From assembly GCF_030708075.1 (NCBI RefSeq), contig NZ_CP117982.1, positions 841,388 through 905,387 on the forward strand: a DNA stretch of 64,000 bases, written 5' to 3'. Both the position numbers and the translations under genes were made by a program. The notes beneath the pieces are model-generated. The model was not told the DNA's origin. It saw only the letters and a list, made by a program, of their open reading frames with translations, and searched no databases. Origin of the DNA: Candidatus Epulonipiscium viviparus (GTDB lineage: Bacteria > Bacillota > Clostridia > Lachnospirales > Cellulosilyticaceae). The first letter of the stretch is position 1. Each line of letters opens with the position of its first letter. Below are positions 46,675 through 55,557 of the stretch, one piece after another.

Positions 46675-47121
46675 ATGAAAAAATTATTAGTATTAGCAGT
46701 TGCTAGTGTAATCTCAATTGGGATGGCAACAACCACGGCGGCAGATGAAATAGATGAAATAATCGAAGAGGAAGTTGTGTATAGAGCGGTGCCTGAATTT
46801 TTACTTAATACAGAACTTAGTAATAAGGAAATTGTAGCCATTATAGTGAATGCAAGGAAATATTTGACGAAATACTATTTGGCCCCTGAGGAAGTGCGAT
46901 ATTATATGGAAAAAATTGGTGAAAAGCTGGTGGACGCAGGTGCAGATGAAGATGAGGCGCTGAAGATGGTTAATGAATTGAAAAACTCGTTTGATGCACA
47001 GGGATTATCGGTTGTGGACATTTCCGAAACAATGGATGAACTAGAAGATGAGCTAGATGACCAGGTTGCAGAAGAGATAGTAAAGTTATTACTTGCAGAA
47101 GTGGAGGACTTCGCGATTTAG
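46675..47121 (+). CDS. Secreted acidic protein, array gene 6 (unrelated mature part)
   Basis: 148 residues. It has the same upstream cassette and a similar signal peptide (MKKLLVLAVASVISIGMATT), but the mature protein lacks the 17-residue repeat. It is helical and acidic (DEIDEIIEEEVVYRAVPEF, LAPEEVRYYMEKIGEKLVDA, then ELEDELDDQVAEEI). The APEEVRYYMEKIGEKL stretch faintly recalls the SPEEVR tail of the other genes. No family recognised. Confidence 0.75.
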   Translation: MKKLLVLAVASVISIGMATTTAADEIDEIIEEEVVYRAVPEFLLNTELSNKEIVAIIVNARKYLTKYYLAPEEVRYYMEKIGEKLVDAGADEDEALKMVNELKNSFDAQGLSVVDISETMDELEDELDDQVAEEIVKLLLAEVEDFAI

Positions 47122-47205
47122 GGGCGAGGGCCTCTTTTTTATATTTGGACTGTATTTTATATGGGTGATACATTATAATAGTAGAAAAAATATTTAGGAG
47201 GAGAT

Positions 47206-48060
47206 ATGCATTTTGATGTGAAGACGAACTCCGCAGTGATAGATCAAACGTTCGAAAATATCGTAAGCAAAGATCCCGAATTGATTATAGACTTGGGAGA
47301 TACGCTAATGCTGGGAGAATGTATAAATAGCGATATGGCAAATCAGGCATTTTCGGTACAGCAAAGATTGAAGCCGCTACAAGGCATTCCGATGTATTTG
47401 GTGACTGGAAATCATGATGGCGAGATGGGGTTTATGCCAAATAAGCAAGCGCAGGCTCAGATGGTGAGAAATGAATATTTTCCTAATCATAGTGCTAACG
47501 GAAATACAGAAACTGCAAACTATTATGCTGTAAAAGAAGGCGGGAGTTTGTTTATAGTTTTGGACGCGTATTCGGCATTGGCAGAGCCTAGAAATGGATG
47601 GAACGATACGCTAGGAGCAGAGCAGTATATGTGGCTAGAAGAAGTTCTAGAAGAAAGTGACGAGGAAAATAAATTTGTGTTTATTCATAATCTGCTAGGC
47701 GGAAAAAGAAATGAGAGAAGAGGCGGAGTGAGTATTGCGCATCTGTATGAATGGGGTGGCGAGAATGCGCATGGCGAAGAAGAGTTTAAGGAGTATCGAC
47801 CAGACTTTGCGATGCCGATACATTCGTTGTTGGTGGAGCACCAGGTGGACGCAGTTTTTCATGGGCACGATCACTTATACGCAGTTGAGGAGAAAGATGA
47901 TGTGCTCTATGTTGCAGTGCCACAGCCGGGAACGGAACGAAAAACTACGCGCGGGGCGGTGGAGAAAGGATACTTTGGAGATGTGATATATCCTTCTGCA
48001 GGATTTATAAATTTGCTAATCAGCGAGGATGCTGTGGTGGGGCAATATTTGCCTTTTTGA
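47206..48060 (+). CDS. Calcineurin-like metallophosphoesterase, N-terminus missing
   Basis: 284 residues. DLGDTLM, VTGNHDGEMGF, FIHNLLGG and FHGHDHLYA are metal-binding motifs II-V. Motif I (DxH) is cut: the protein starts Met-His-Phe-Asp, so the first metal-binding Asp and anything before it (such as a signal peptide) are gone, although a strong AGGAGGAG ribosome site sits directly upstream. The last four bases overlap the typA frame, which itself lacks its 5' end. It may be inactive; see the finding on the junction. Confidence 0.7.
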   Translation: MHFDVKTNSAVIDQTFENIVSKDPELIIDLGDTLMLGECINSDMANQAFSVQQRLKPLQGIPMYLVTGNHDGEMGFMPNKQAQAQMVRNEYFPNHSANGNTETANYYAVKEGGSLFIVLDAYSALAEPRNGWNDTLGAEQYMWLEEVLEESDEENKFVFIHNLLGGKRNERRGGVSIAHLYEWGGENAHGEEEFKEYRPDFAMPIHSLLVEHQVDAVFHGHDHLYAVEEKDDVLYVAVPQPGTERKTTRGAVEKGYFGDVIYPSAGFINLLISEDAVVGQYLPF

Positions 48061-49850
48061 CTCAAAATGGAGTTTTTAGAGATAATGAAGAGGTTGTCGA
48101 TTGTGTGATGGATAATGACTCTATAGAGAGAGAACGAGGCATCACGATTTATTCAAAAAACTGCTCGATTAGATATAAGGACTATAAAATAAATATTGTG
48201 GACACTCCGGGGCATAGCGACTTTTCGTCAGAAGTGGAAAGAGTAATTAAGACTGTGGATACGGTTATATTGCTTGTAGATTGTATGGAAGGGCCTATGC
48301 CGCAAACAAGATTTGTGTTACAAAAATCGCTGGAGTTGGGGTTAAAGCCAATTTTAGTTATTAATAAAATAGATAAGCCAAACAATAGAGCGGAAGAAGT
48401 CGTCAATATGACATTCGATTTGTTTGTGGATTTAAACGCAACAGATGAACAGTGCGACTTCGTCAATATGACATTCGATTTGTTTGTGGATTTAAACGCA
48501 ACAGATGAACAGTGCGACTTCCCAATTTTGTATGGTATTAGCAAGCAGGGGATAATTCAATACGAGTTAGATGAAGTATCAAACAGCATAGAGCCATTGC
48601 TAGAGACAATTATTAAACAAGTGGGAGAATACAAAAAGCAAGATGATGCGCCACTGCAAATGCAAATTAGCGCGCTTGCGTATGATGATTATATTGGGCG
48701 CTTGGGAATCGGGCGTGTGTATAAAGGTATTATAAAAGAAGGAATGCCTATTCAAATTGCAGATAATCAAGGAAATTTGAGGATGGGCAAAGTGAGCCGA
48801 TTGATGTCTTATGAAGGGTTAAAGCAGGTTCCACAAAAGCAGGTAACGAGTGGAGATATCGCGGTTATTTCTGGAATAGCAGATATATCGATTGGAGAAA
48901 CTATTGGAGAAGTTGGTAAAGTTGTGCCTATGGAGCCTATTCATATAGAAGAGCCAACGCTTACCATGAATTTTTTGGTAAACGACTCTCCGTTTGCAGG
49001 GCTTAGCGGAAAGTTTGTTACAACCAGACATATTAAAGAGCGTTTGGAAAAAGAATTAGAAGTTAATGTAGGGTTGAAAGTTAAGCCTATGGAGACAACA
49101 GATGGATACACAGTTTCTGGTCGTGGCGAACTGCATCTTTCAATATTAATAGAAAATATGCGTCGCGAAGGATACGAAGTTGGGGTATCAAAACCTGAGG
49201 TTATAATGAAAAGAGGCGAAGACGGCAGATTGTTGGAGCCTGTGGAGCGAGTAATTATTACTTTGCCAGAGGAGTATTCGGGAACAGTAATTAATAAGTT
49301 GAATATGAGAAAAGCAGAAATGCAGTCTATGGAGCCAGAAAATGGTTATATGAGAATAGAGTATCTGTGTCCAACTCGTGCGCTTCTAGGATTTAGAAGC
49401 GAATTAATTACTGACTCGAGAGGTGAGGCCACAATGGTTAGGCGTGTTGAAGGATATATGCCGTTTGTTGGTGAGCTCCCTAAAAGGCAAAATGGCGCGT
49501 TAATCGCAGGAGAGCAGGGCGTGACCGTGGCTTATGCTTTGAATAGTTTAGAATCACGCGGGACATTGTTCGTGGAGCCTTCGGTTAATGTATACGAAGG
49601 TATGATTATTGGATCAAACTCTCGCAAAGAAGATATGACAGTTAATCCATGTAAAACGAAAAAGCTGACTAACACTCGTGCTTCGGGATCGGATGACTCA
49701 GTGAAATTAACACCTCCTAGGGTATTTTCGCTAGAGGAAGCGCTTGAGTTTATCGAGAATGATGAGTTAGTAGAAATAACACCAGAAAATATTCGCTTGC
49801 GTAAAAGACATCTGACTGAGCAAGATAGAAAGCGTGCATTTAGAGTTTAG
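48057..49850 (+). CDS. typA: Translational GTPase TypA/BipA, missing its P-loop
   Basis: 597 residues. From residue 3 it matches TypA: NGVFRDNEEVVDCVMDNDSI then ERERGITIYSKN (switch I), DTPGHSDFSSEVER (G3), NKIDKPNNR (G4), domain II, EF-G-like domains and the TypA C-terminal domain to LRKRHL. The usual first 30 or so residues with the AHVDHGKTTLVD P-loop are absent. A 20-residue segment, VNMTFDLFVDLNATDEQCDF, is duplicated in tandem after G4. Start is a TTG with no ribosome site inside the preceding gene. GTP binding looks impossible; a pseudogene, a chimera or an assembly error. Confidence 0.75.
   Translation: MTQNGVFRDNEEVVDCVMDNDSIERERGITIYSKNCSIRYKDYKINIVDTPGHSDFSSEVERVIKTVDTVILLVDCMEGPMPQTRFVLQKSLELGLKPILVINKIDKPNNRAEEVVNMTFDLFVDLNATDEQCDFVNMTFDLFVDLNATDEQCDFPILYGISKQGIIQYELDEVSNSIEPLLETIIKQVGEYKKQDDAPLQMQISALAYDDYIGRLGIGRVYKGIIKEGMPIQIADNQGNLRMGKVSRLMSYEGLKQVPQKQVTSGDIAVISGIADISIGETIGEVGKVVPMEPIHIEEPTLTMNFLVNDSPFAGLSGKFVTTRHIKERLEKELEVNVGLKVKPMETTDGYTVSGRGELHLSILIENMRREGYEVGVSKPEVIMKRGEDGRLLEPVERVIITLPEEYSGTVINKLNMRKAEMQSMEPENGYMRIEYLCPTRALLGFRSELITDSRGEATMVRRVEGYMPFVGELPKRQNGALIAGEQGVTVAYALNSLESRGTLFVEPSVNVYEGMIIGSNSRKEDMTVNPCKTKKLTNTRASGSDDSVKLTPPRVFSLEEALEFIENDELVEITPENIRLRKRHLTEQDRKRAFRV
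48402..48521 (+). repeat. 60-bp perfect tandem duplication within typA
   Basis: Two identical adjacent 60-base copies, in frame, adding 20 residues to the G domain. The normal TypA sequence has one copy. Confidence 0.95.
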
Positions 49851-49865
49851 GAGAACAATGTAGTC

Positions 49866-49899
49866 AATCCCTCTGAAATACTGGAGGGATTTTTTTTTA
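49866..49899 (+). terminator. Terminator of typA
   Basis: AATCCCTC (49866-49873), loop of 10, GAGGGATT (49884-49891), then a T run. Confidence 0.9.
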
Positions 49900-49951
49900 T
49901 TGCAGATATGTAGAGACATTATATACATAGCAAATAAATATCGCAAATTTA

Positions 49952-49961
49952 GGGGGGGGGG
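49952..49961 (+). repeat. G10 homopolymer upstream of mod
   Basis: Ten consecutive G in an otherwise AT-rich intergenic region, 76 bases before the mod start. Runs of this length are typical of slipped-strand phase variation. Confidence 0.85.
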
Positions 49962-50037
49962 TAGATGAAGTGAATAAATTATATATTGCTTTCCTGCAGT
50001 TAGGGAATGAAAAGGTGTAATATTAGGAGGATAATAA

Positions 50038-51960
50038 ATGAAGATAAGTACATTTAATGTAAAGGTGGCAGATGCTACTGCTGATAATATTGCTAAGATA
50101 AAGGAGATATTTCCAGAAATTTTTGTAGGAGGGGGGGGTACTTTAAGCTTTGAAAAACTTAAGGCAGCCTTGGGTGAATATATAGCTGACGATGATGAAC
50201 GATACAATTTTACTTGGAACGGAAAAGCAAAAGCTATGCGACTAGCTCAAACCCCATCGACCGCGACACTTAGACCGTGCAAAAGTGAAAGTAAAAATTG
50301 GGAAAATACTAAAAATGTATATATCGAAGGAGATAATCTTGAAGTCCTTAAGTTGCTACAAAAGTCATATTATAGCAAGATAAAGATGATTTATATCGAC
50401 CCACCGTATAATACGGGCAATGATTTTGTTTATGCAGATGATTATAAGGACAATATACAGAATTATTTGCGACAAACACAGCAGGTTGATGACGAGGGAC
50501 ATAGAGTACAAACTGATATTGAAGTAGAGGGCCGAATTCATAGCAATTGGTTGAGGATGATTTACCCTAGACTTAAGTTGGCCAGGAATTTGTTAACAAA
50601 AGATGGGATAATATTTATTAGCATTGATGCTAGAGAAGTTGTAAATCTTAAGAAGACTTGCAATGAGATTTTTGGAGAAGACAATTTTGTGGGTGAGATA
50701 ATCTGGCAAACTTCAACGGATAATAATTCGGGTCAAATTGCAATGGATCATGAATATATTATTTGCTATGCGAGGGATAGGAAAAAGTTGCCAGCGTGGG
50801 TAATCAAATCCGAAAAAGCTGCAATGATTCAGGCGCAATACGATAAGTTGAAGGCAAAGTATAAGAATAATACAGCAGCAATTCAGGCATCTCTAAAAGT
50901 ATGGATAAAGAAAAATGTAGCTGCGTTAAAAGGAGTAGCGCATTATTCTAGGGTTGATGATAAGGGAGTCTATTATCCCGGAAACGCATCTAATACTAAG
51001 CCCGGTGGATACACATTTGATATCATTCATCCTGTTACAAAAAAGGTATGCCGCAAGCCAGATTATGGTTACAGATGGCCCGAAGCCACTTTTATAAATG
51101 CAAAGAAAACTGGCGATGTGGAATGGGGAGAAACGGAAGCGGTTATTCCGAAGATTAAAAAAAGATTAGAGACTGCCACAGAACTATTAAGGAGCTATTA
51201 TTATGAAGACAATCGGTACTGGACGAAATATTTAAACGCACTGCTGGGCAAAAATGTTTTTGAAAACCCCAAATCGATGTCGCTAATTAGTAGATTGATG
51301 AAGTTTGCGACTAATCAAGATGACATAATTTTGGATTTTTTTGCCGGCTCAGCGACAACGGCGCATGCTGTAATGCAACTCAATGCAGATGATGGTGGCA
51401 CTCGTAAATTTATGATGATACAACTGCCTGAGGCGACGGCTAAAAGAAGTGTAGCATATAAAAAAGGTTACAAAAATATTTGTGAAATTGGTAAAGAACG
51501 AATCAGGCGAACTGGTGATCAAATCCAAGAAACTGCTACTGATCTGGATATCGGATTTAGGGTATTCAAACTGGATAGCTCTAATATAGAACAATGGACT
51601 GCAACGGCGGATAATATAAAAGCAAAGATAATCGAAGAATTGGAAGAAAACTGGAAGCCGTTTGTTGCAGGTAGAAGCGACCTAGATATTGTATATGAGA
51701 TTGCATTAAAAAATGGTTTGGCGCTAACGAGCGAAATAGAGGAGATTGAAATGGCGAGCGCATATGCGCTAGACGCCGGAAAGCTATTGATTTGTTTGGG
51801 AGAGGGGTTAAACAAGGCTGTGGCGGCGGAGTTGCTAAAGCTTGTTCCAAACTTAGTGAAAATAGTCGTGCGAGACAATGGGTTTGCAACGGATAATGAC
51901 AAGATGGAATTTAGAGAATATTTGCAAATTCATGAAATCGACGAAATAATTTTTATATAA
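50038..51960 (+). CDS. mod: Type III restriction-modification DNA methyltransferase (Mod)
   Basis: 640 residues. N6-adenine methyltransferase of the beta class: DPPYNTGNDFVYADDY (from residue 121) precedes the SAM-binding DFFAGSATTAHAVMQL (about 433-448), with the target-recognition region between (about 220-390). The N-terminus (IEGDNLEVLKLLQKSY) is typical of Mod. A G8 run (50131-50138) encodes Gly-Gly-Gly near residue 32, so a change in its length would switch the gene off early. AGGAGG precedes the ATG; res follows after 12 bases. Confidence 0.95.
   Translation: MKISTFNVKVADATADNIAKIKEIFPEIFVGGGGTLSFEKLKAALGEYIADDDERYNFTWNGKAKAMRLAQTPSTATLRPCKSESKNWENTKNVYIEGDNLEVLKLLQKSYYSKIKMIYIDPPYNTGNDFVYADDYKDNIQNYLRQTQQVDDEGHRVQTDIEVEGRIHSNWLRMIYPRLKLARNLLTKDGIIFISIDAREVVNLKKTCNEIFGEDNFVGEIIWQTSTDNNSGQIAMDHEYIICYARDRKKLPAWVIKSEKAAMIQAQYDKLKAKYKNNTAAIQASLKVWIKKNVAALKGVAHYSRVDDKGVYYPGNASNTKPGGYTFDIIHPVTKKVCRKPDYGYRWPEATFINAKKTGDVEWGETEAVIPKIKKRLETATELLRSYYYEDNRYWTKYLNALLGKNVFENPKSMSLISRLMKFATNQDDIILDFFAGSATTAHAVMQLNADDGGTRKFMMIQLPEATAKRSVAYKKGYKNICEIGKERIRRTGDQIQETATDLDIGFRVFKLDSSNIEQWTATADNIKAKIIEELEENWKPFVAGRSDLDIVYEIALKNGLALTSEIEEIEMASAYALDAGKLLICLGEGLNKAVAAELLKLVPNLVKIVVRDNGFATDNDKMEFREYLQIHEIDEIIFI
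50131..50138 (+). repeat. G8 homopolymer inside the mod coding region
   Basis: Eight G after a GGA codon, giving FVGGGGTLSF. Gain or loss of one G shifts the frame before the catalytic domain. Confidence 0.9.
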
Positions 51961-51972
51961 GGAGCGATCGTC

Positions 51973-54036
51973 ATGCAAATTAAATTTAAGAATAACTTAG
52001 AGCATCAGACGGAGGCCGTGGCTGCAGTAGTGGATTTGTTTGATGGATATGAAGCCGCTAATAATACAACCGAACTGGCAACGACTACAAACTGTTTGCA
52101 ATTATCGGAAGATGCAATATTCAAAAATTTGCAAGCTATTCAGTATCGCAATGGGCTGGCTGTAGATGACGCTTTGATTACCCAGAAGTTTGACATAGAG
52201 ATGGAAACTGGTACCGGCAAAACGTATGTATATTTAAAAACGATATTCGAATTATATAATGCGTACGGATTTAATAAGTTTGTTATTGCAGTCCCATCGA
52301 TTGCAATAAAGGAGGGGGTTTGCAAGTCGCTGGAAATGCTAAAAAATCACTTTGCTATGATCTATAAAAATATACCATATTCGCATTTTGTATATGATAG
52401 TCGCAACTTGGATCAGGTATACGACTTTGCATCGGCGGTAGAGCTAAATCTTATGATTATCAATATAGCTGCATTTAACAAAAGCAAAGAGAATGTGATT
52501 TATGGTAGGCGCGATAAGATGAATGGAATGAGCCCGATAGATTTGATTGCAACAACAAGGCCAATTGTGATAGTTGATGAACCGCAAACTATGATGAATA
52601 CTCCTCTTGCAAAGCAGGCACTTGCCAAGTTGAATCCGCTGTGTACTCTAAATTATTCGGCAACGCATAAGGAGAAAAATCACTGTATATACAAGCTAGA
52701 TGCCCGCACTGCGTATGAGCAAAAGTTGGTAAAACGCGTCGATGTGGTGGGGGTAAAATCTGTAGATGACCATAATCAAGCATATATTAAACTGATTGCC
52801 GTGCGAAATAAAATGGGAAATATTACAGCGCAGGTGGAGATCGATTGCCAAAAGAGTAATAAAATTTTGAGAAAGACTGTGGTGGTCAGGCAAGCAACGG
52901 ATTTATATATAAAGTCTGGCAAAAGAGAAGTTTATCGGGGGTATATTGTTAAAGATATTTGCTCCAAAACAGATGAAGAGTGGATTGACTTTGAAGCGAG
53001 AGCAGAAAAAATATTTTTGCATGAGGCAATTGGTGATGTTGCGGAGGAGGTGATTAAGAGAGAGCAAATCTCGCAGACTATTAAAGAGCATCTAGATAAA
53101 GAACTGAAATTTAAGGATATCAAAGTGTTGAGCCTGTTTTTTATAGACAAGGTCGCGAATTATCGATCATATAATGCTCAGGGTGATTCTATCAAAGGAA
53201 AGTATGCGGTGATTTTTGAGGAGGAGTATAATAAATGGCTAGCTATGCCGAAGTATCGTGGGTTGGCAGCTGATGCAGAAGCTGCACATGGCGGATACTT
53301 TGCCGTGGACAAAAGAATTAAGGCGGCTGAAGCGGTATATGCGCTGATTATGCAAGATAAAGAAAAGCTACTAAGTTTGGATAGCAAGTTGAGGTTTATA
53401 TTTTCGCACTCTGCGCTAAGAGAAGGATGGGACAATCCAAATGTATTTCAAATTTGTACGCTCGGTAATACAAAATCTTTAATCAGGAAACGGCAAGAAA
53501 TTGGGCGCGGGATGCGGCTTTGTGTAAATCAGGCGGGTGAACGAGTAAATGATATGAAGTATAATACCTTAACCGTAATCGCAAATGAAAGCTATGAGTC
53601 TTTTGCTGGCGCATTACAAAGTGAGTTAAGAGAAAGCGTAAATGTTAAAAATAGAAGTTATTGTAAAAATTTAAGGCGGCGAAGCATTAGGCCAATTTAT
53701 AGATTATTGCTAGAAGGATCGATGGGGTTAGTGCAGCAATGCGTGTGTGAGATGCAGAAGATGAATATCGAGATGCCAAAATTGAGGCGAAATAAAGGGG
53801 AGATAATTCCAGGAGAAGCGTGGGTGCCACAAGTAGTGCAGATAGTGGTAATTGCTGATGAGATAACGAGGTTGCCAGATATAATAACATTTTTGCAAAG
53901 AAAGACCAATTTGAAGCGCAAGACGATTGCTAGAATTTTGCTAGAGAGCGAAACGTTAGATAAGTTTAAGGTAAATCCGCAGATGTATATGGATGAGGTT
54001 GCCAAGATCATAGCGATGAAAATGAAGATGCCTTAA
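51973..54036 (+). CDS. res: Type III restriction enzyme Res subunit, apparently without nuclease domain
   Basis: 687 residues. SF2 helicase/translocase: FDIEMETGTGKTYVYLKT (Walker A, about 77-84), IVDEPQTMM (DEPQ box, about 200), NYSATHKEKN (motif III), SALREGWDNPNVFQICTLG and QEIGRGMRL (motif VI, about 508-516). Characterised Res subunits run to 900-1000 residues, with a PD-(D/E)XK nuclease at the C-terminus; here the protein stops about 170 residues after motif VI, at DEVAKIIAMKMKMP, and I see no nuclease motif or continuation in another frame. Restriction is therefore doubtful while methylation may persist. Confidence 0.88.
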   Translation: MQIKFKNNLEHQTEAVAAVVDLFDGYEAANNTTELATTTNCLQLSEDAIFKNLQAIQYRNGLAVDDALITQKFDIEMETGTGKTYVYLKTIFELYNAYGFNKFVIAVPSIAIKEGVCKSLEMLKNHFAMIYKNIPYSHFVYDSRNLDQVYDFASAVELNLMIINIAAFNKSKENVIYGRRDKMNGMSPIDLIATTRPIVIVDEPQTMMNTPLAKQALAKLNPLCTLNYSATHKEKNHCIYKLDARTAYEQKLVKRVDVVGVKSVDDHNQAYIKLIAVRNKMGNITAQVEIDCQKSNKILRKTVVVRQATDLYIKSGKREVYRGYIVKDICSKTDEEWIDFEARAEKIFLHEAIGDVAEEVIKREQISQTIKEHLDKELKFKDIKVLSLFFIDKVANYRSYNAQGDSIKGKYAVIFEEEYNKWLAMPKYRGLAADAEAAHGGYFAVDKRIKAAEAVYALIMQDKEKLLSLDSKLRFIFSHSALREGWDNPNVFQICTLGNTKSLIRKRQEIGRGMRLCVNQAGERVNDMKYNTLTVIANESYESFAGALQSELRESVNVKNRSYCKNLRRRSIRPIYRLLLEGSMGLVQQCVCEMQKMNIEMPKLRRNKGEIIPGEAWVPQVVQIVVIADEITRLPDIITFLQRKTNLKRKTIARILLESETLDKFKVNPQMYMDEVAKIIAMKMKMP

Positions 54037-54042
54037 AATAGC

Positions 54043-54075
54043 TACCCCACGGTTGCGTGGTCGTGGAATAGCAAA
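54043..54075. terminator. Hairpin between res and the sulfatase
   Basis: CCACG-GTTG-CGTGG core, flanked by GCTA and TAGC; weak T runs. It lies between convergent genes. Confidence 0.45.
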
Positions 54076-54078
54076 AAA

Positions 54079-55539
54079 TTAATTTCGAGTCTGGCTACTG
54101 GCTAGTATTGCCGCTAAATCTGATTTCAGTTGAGCAACGACGTCGGGATAGTCGGTCGCAACATTGTGGCGCTGCCCCGGGTCGTATATCATGTTGTAGA
54201 GCTGGTCGTTTGGTAGATGACCTAGCTCGATATTCTTTTTCTCCTGCACTGCTTTGCCAGGACTAGGTTCCAGGTATGCCCATTTTTTAGTGCGAATTAC
54301 TTTGTGTTTGGAATGGCTTTCGTACATAAGTTCGCTGCGTCCGTTGCCTGATTTGCCTAATAAAACGTCGAGCATGTTTTGGCTATCGGGAGCCTCGTTG
54401 GTATCAAGAGGAATTTCAAGTAAGGCTGCGATAGATGCCAGGATGTCTACTTGGCTGATTAACGCATTCGATTCGCCAGATGCTGTTGCGTTTTTGGCGT
54501 AAACCACAAAGGGAATTCTGGCCCCACCGTCGAGTTTGCTATATTTACCTCCTCGTAAAGGTCCGGTCGGTCTGTGGTTGCCGTTCAATTCGGGAGATTG
54601 GTCGTGATACCCATCATCTAAAACGGGGCCGTTGTCGCTGGAGACGATTATTATCGTATTGTCTAGCAAATTGTTTTCTTCGAGTGTAGCAACAACCTCG
54701 CCTACAATATAGTCAAACTCGACGATAACATCACCTCGTGGCCCAAGCTTGGTGGCTCCGGCAAATTTTTTGCTAGCAACTCGTGGTACGTGCGGCTGGT
54801 GCGTAGGATAAAATAAGAAGAATGGCGCGTCTTTGTTTGCTGCAATAAAACATTTTGCTTGCTCCAAAAATGTATCACACAAATCTTCGTCTTTCCATGT
54901 TGCCTTCGCTCCTCCTCTCATAAATCCAAGTCTGCCTACACCGTTGATTAAGCTATTATCATGTCCGTGTGATGACTCCATGGTCCGCTTTTCGGGATTT
55001 TGATGATAGGTGTCTATGTCGGTGTATGGACATTTGTTTTCGTAGCATACTTCTATAGGGTCTGCTGGATCAAAGTTGAGGACATCATGGTTTTTGAGAT
55101 AGATTAACGGAACCCGATCGTTGGTGCCCGGAAAAATAAATGAATAGTCAAACCCAACATCGTTTGGTGTATGCGAAATTGGCTCGTTCCAGTTGATGGT
55201 GCCGTCGCTAAGACCCAGGTGCCATTTGCCGATCACCGCGGTAGCGTAGTTGGCCTGTTTAAATACTTTGGCAAGAGTGAGTTTGTCTTCTGCAATAATA
55301 CATTTGGCGTCGCCTGTTAATATCGTTGTGTCGGCATTTCGAAAAGGGTATTCGCCTGTGAGTAAGCTATATCTTGCAGGTGTGCAGACTGCAGAAGTGG
55401 AATATGCATTATTAAATTTAACTCCCCCTGCGGCCAATTTATCGACATTTGGTGTTGCGATATCCATAGCTCCATAGCAGGACAAATCTCCATAGCCTAG
55501 ATCGTCGGCATAAATTATTATTACGTTCGGTTTGTTCAT
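54079..55539 (-). CDS. Type I (formylglycine) sulfatase
   Basis: 486 residues. The active-site motif is C52-T-P-A-R in STSAVCTPARYSLLTG, so Cys52 must be oxidised to formylglycine. The metal site NVIIIYADDLGYGDLSCYG and later SSDNGPVLDDGYH are intact. No signal peptide is seen, so it probably acts in the cytosol on imported sulfated sugars. Last gene of tldD-pmbA-sulfatase, 18 bases after pmbA. The maturase is at 38015; with the GH16 enzymes it suggests breakdown of sulfated galactans, but the exact substrate cannot be read. Confidence 0.94.
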   Translation of the reverse strand: MNKPNVIIIYADDLGYGDLSCYGAMDIATPNVDKLAAGGVKFNNAYSTSAVCTPARYSLLTGEYPFRNADTTILTGDAKCIIAEDKLTLAKVFKQANYATAVIGKWHLGLSDGTINWNEPISHTPNDVGFDYSFIFPGTNDRVPLIYLKNHDVLNFDPADPIEVCYENKCPYTDIDTYHQNPEKRTMESSHGHDNSLINGVGRLGFMRGGAKATWKDEDLCDTFLEQAKCFIAANKDAPFFLFYPTHQPHVPRVASKKFAGATKLGPRGDVIVEFDYIVGEVVATLEENNLLDNTIIIVSSDNGPVLDDGYHDQSPELNGNHRPTGPLRGGKYSKLDGGARIPFVVYAKNATASGESNALISQVDILASIAALLEIPLDTNEAPDSQNMLDVLLGKSGNGRSELMYESHSKHKVIRTKKWAYLEPSPGKAVQEKKNIELGHLPNDQLYNMIYDPGQRHNVATDYPDVVAQLKSDLAAILASSQTRN

Positions 55540-55557
55540 GGTTTCTCCTTAATATTG

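Noticed and set aside
49970..50020. Short frame after the G10 run (NKLYIAFLQLGNEKV) as a leader peptide or gene remnant
   Set aside because: Only about 16 codons, GTG start, no homology I can name; too little to call.
49767..50207. Minus-strand frame covering both G tracts upstream of mod
   Set aside because: Overlaps the ends of typA and mod, with no ribosome site or recognisable domain.
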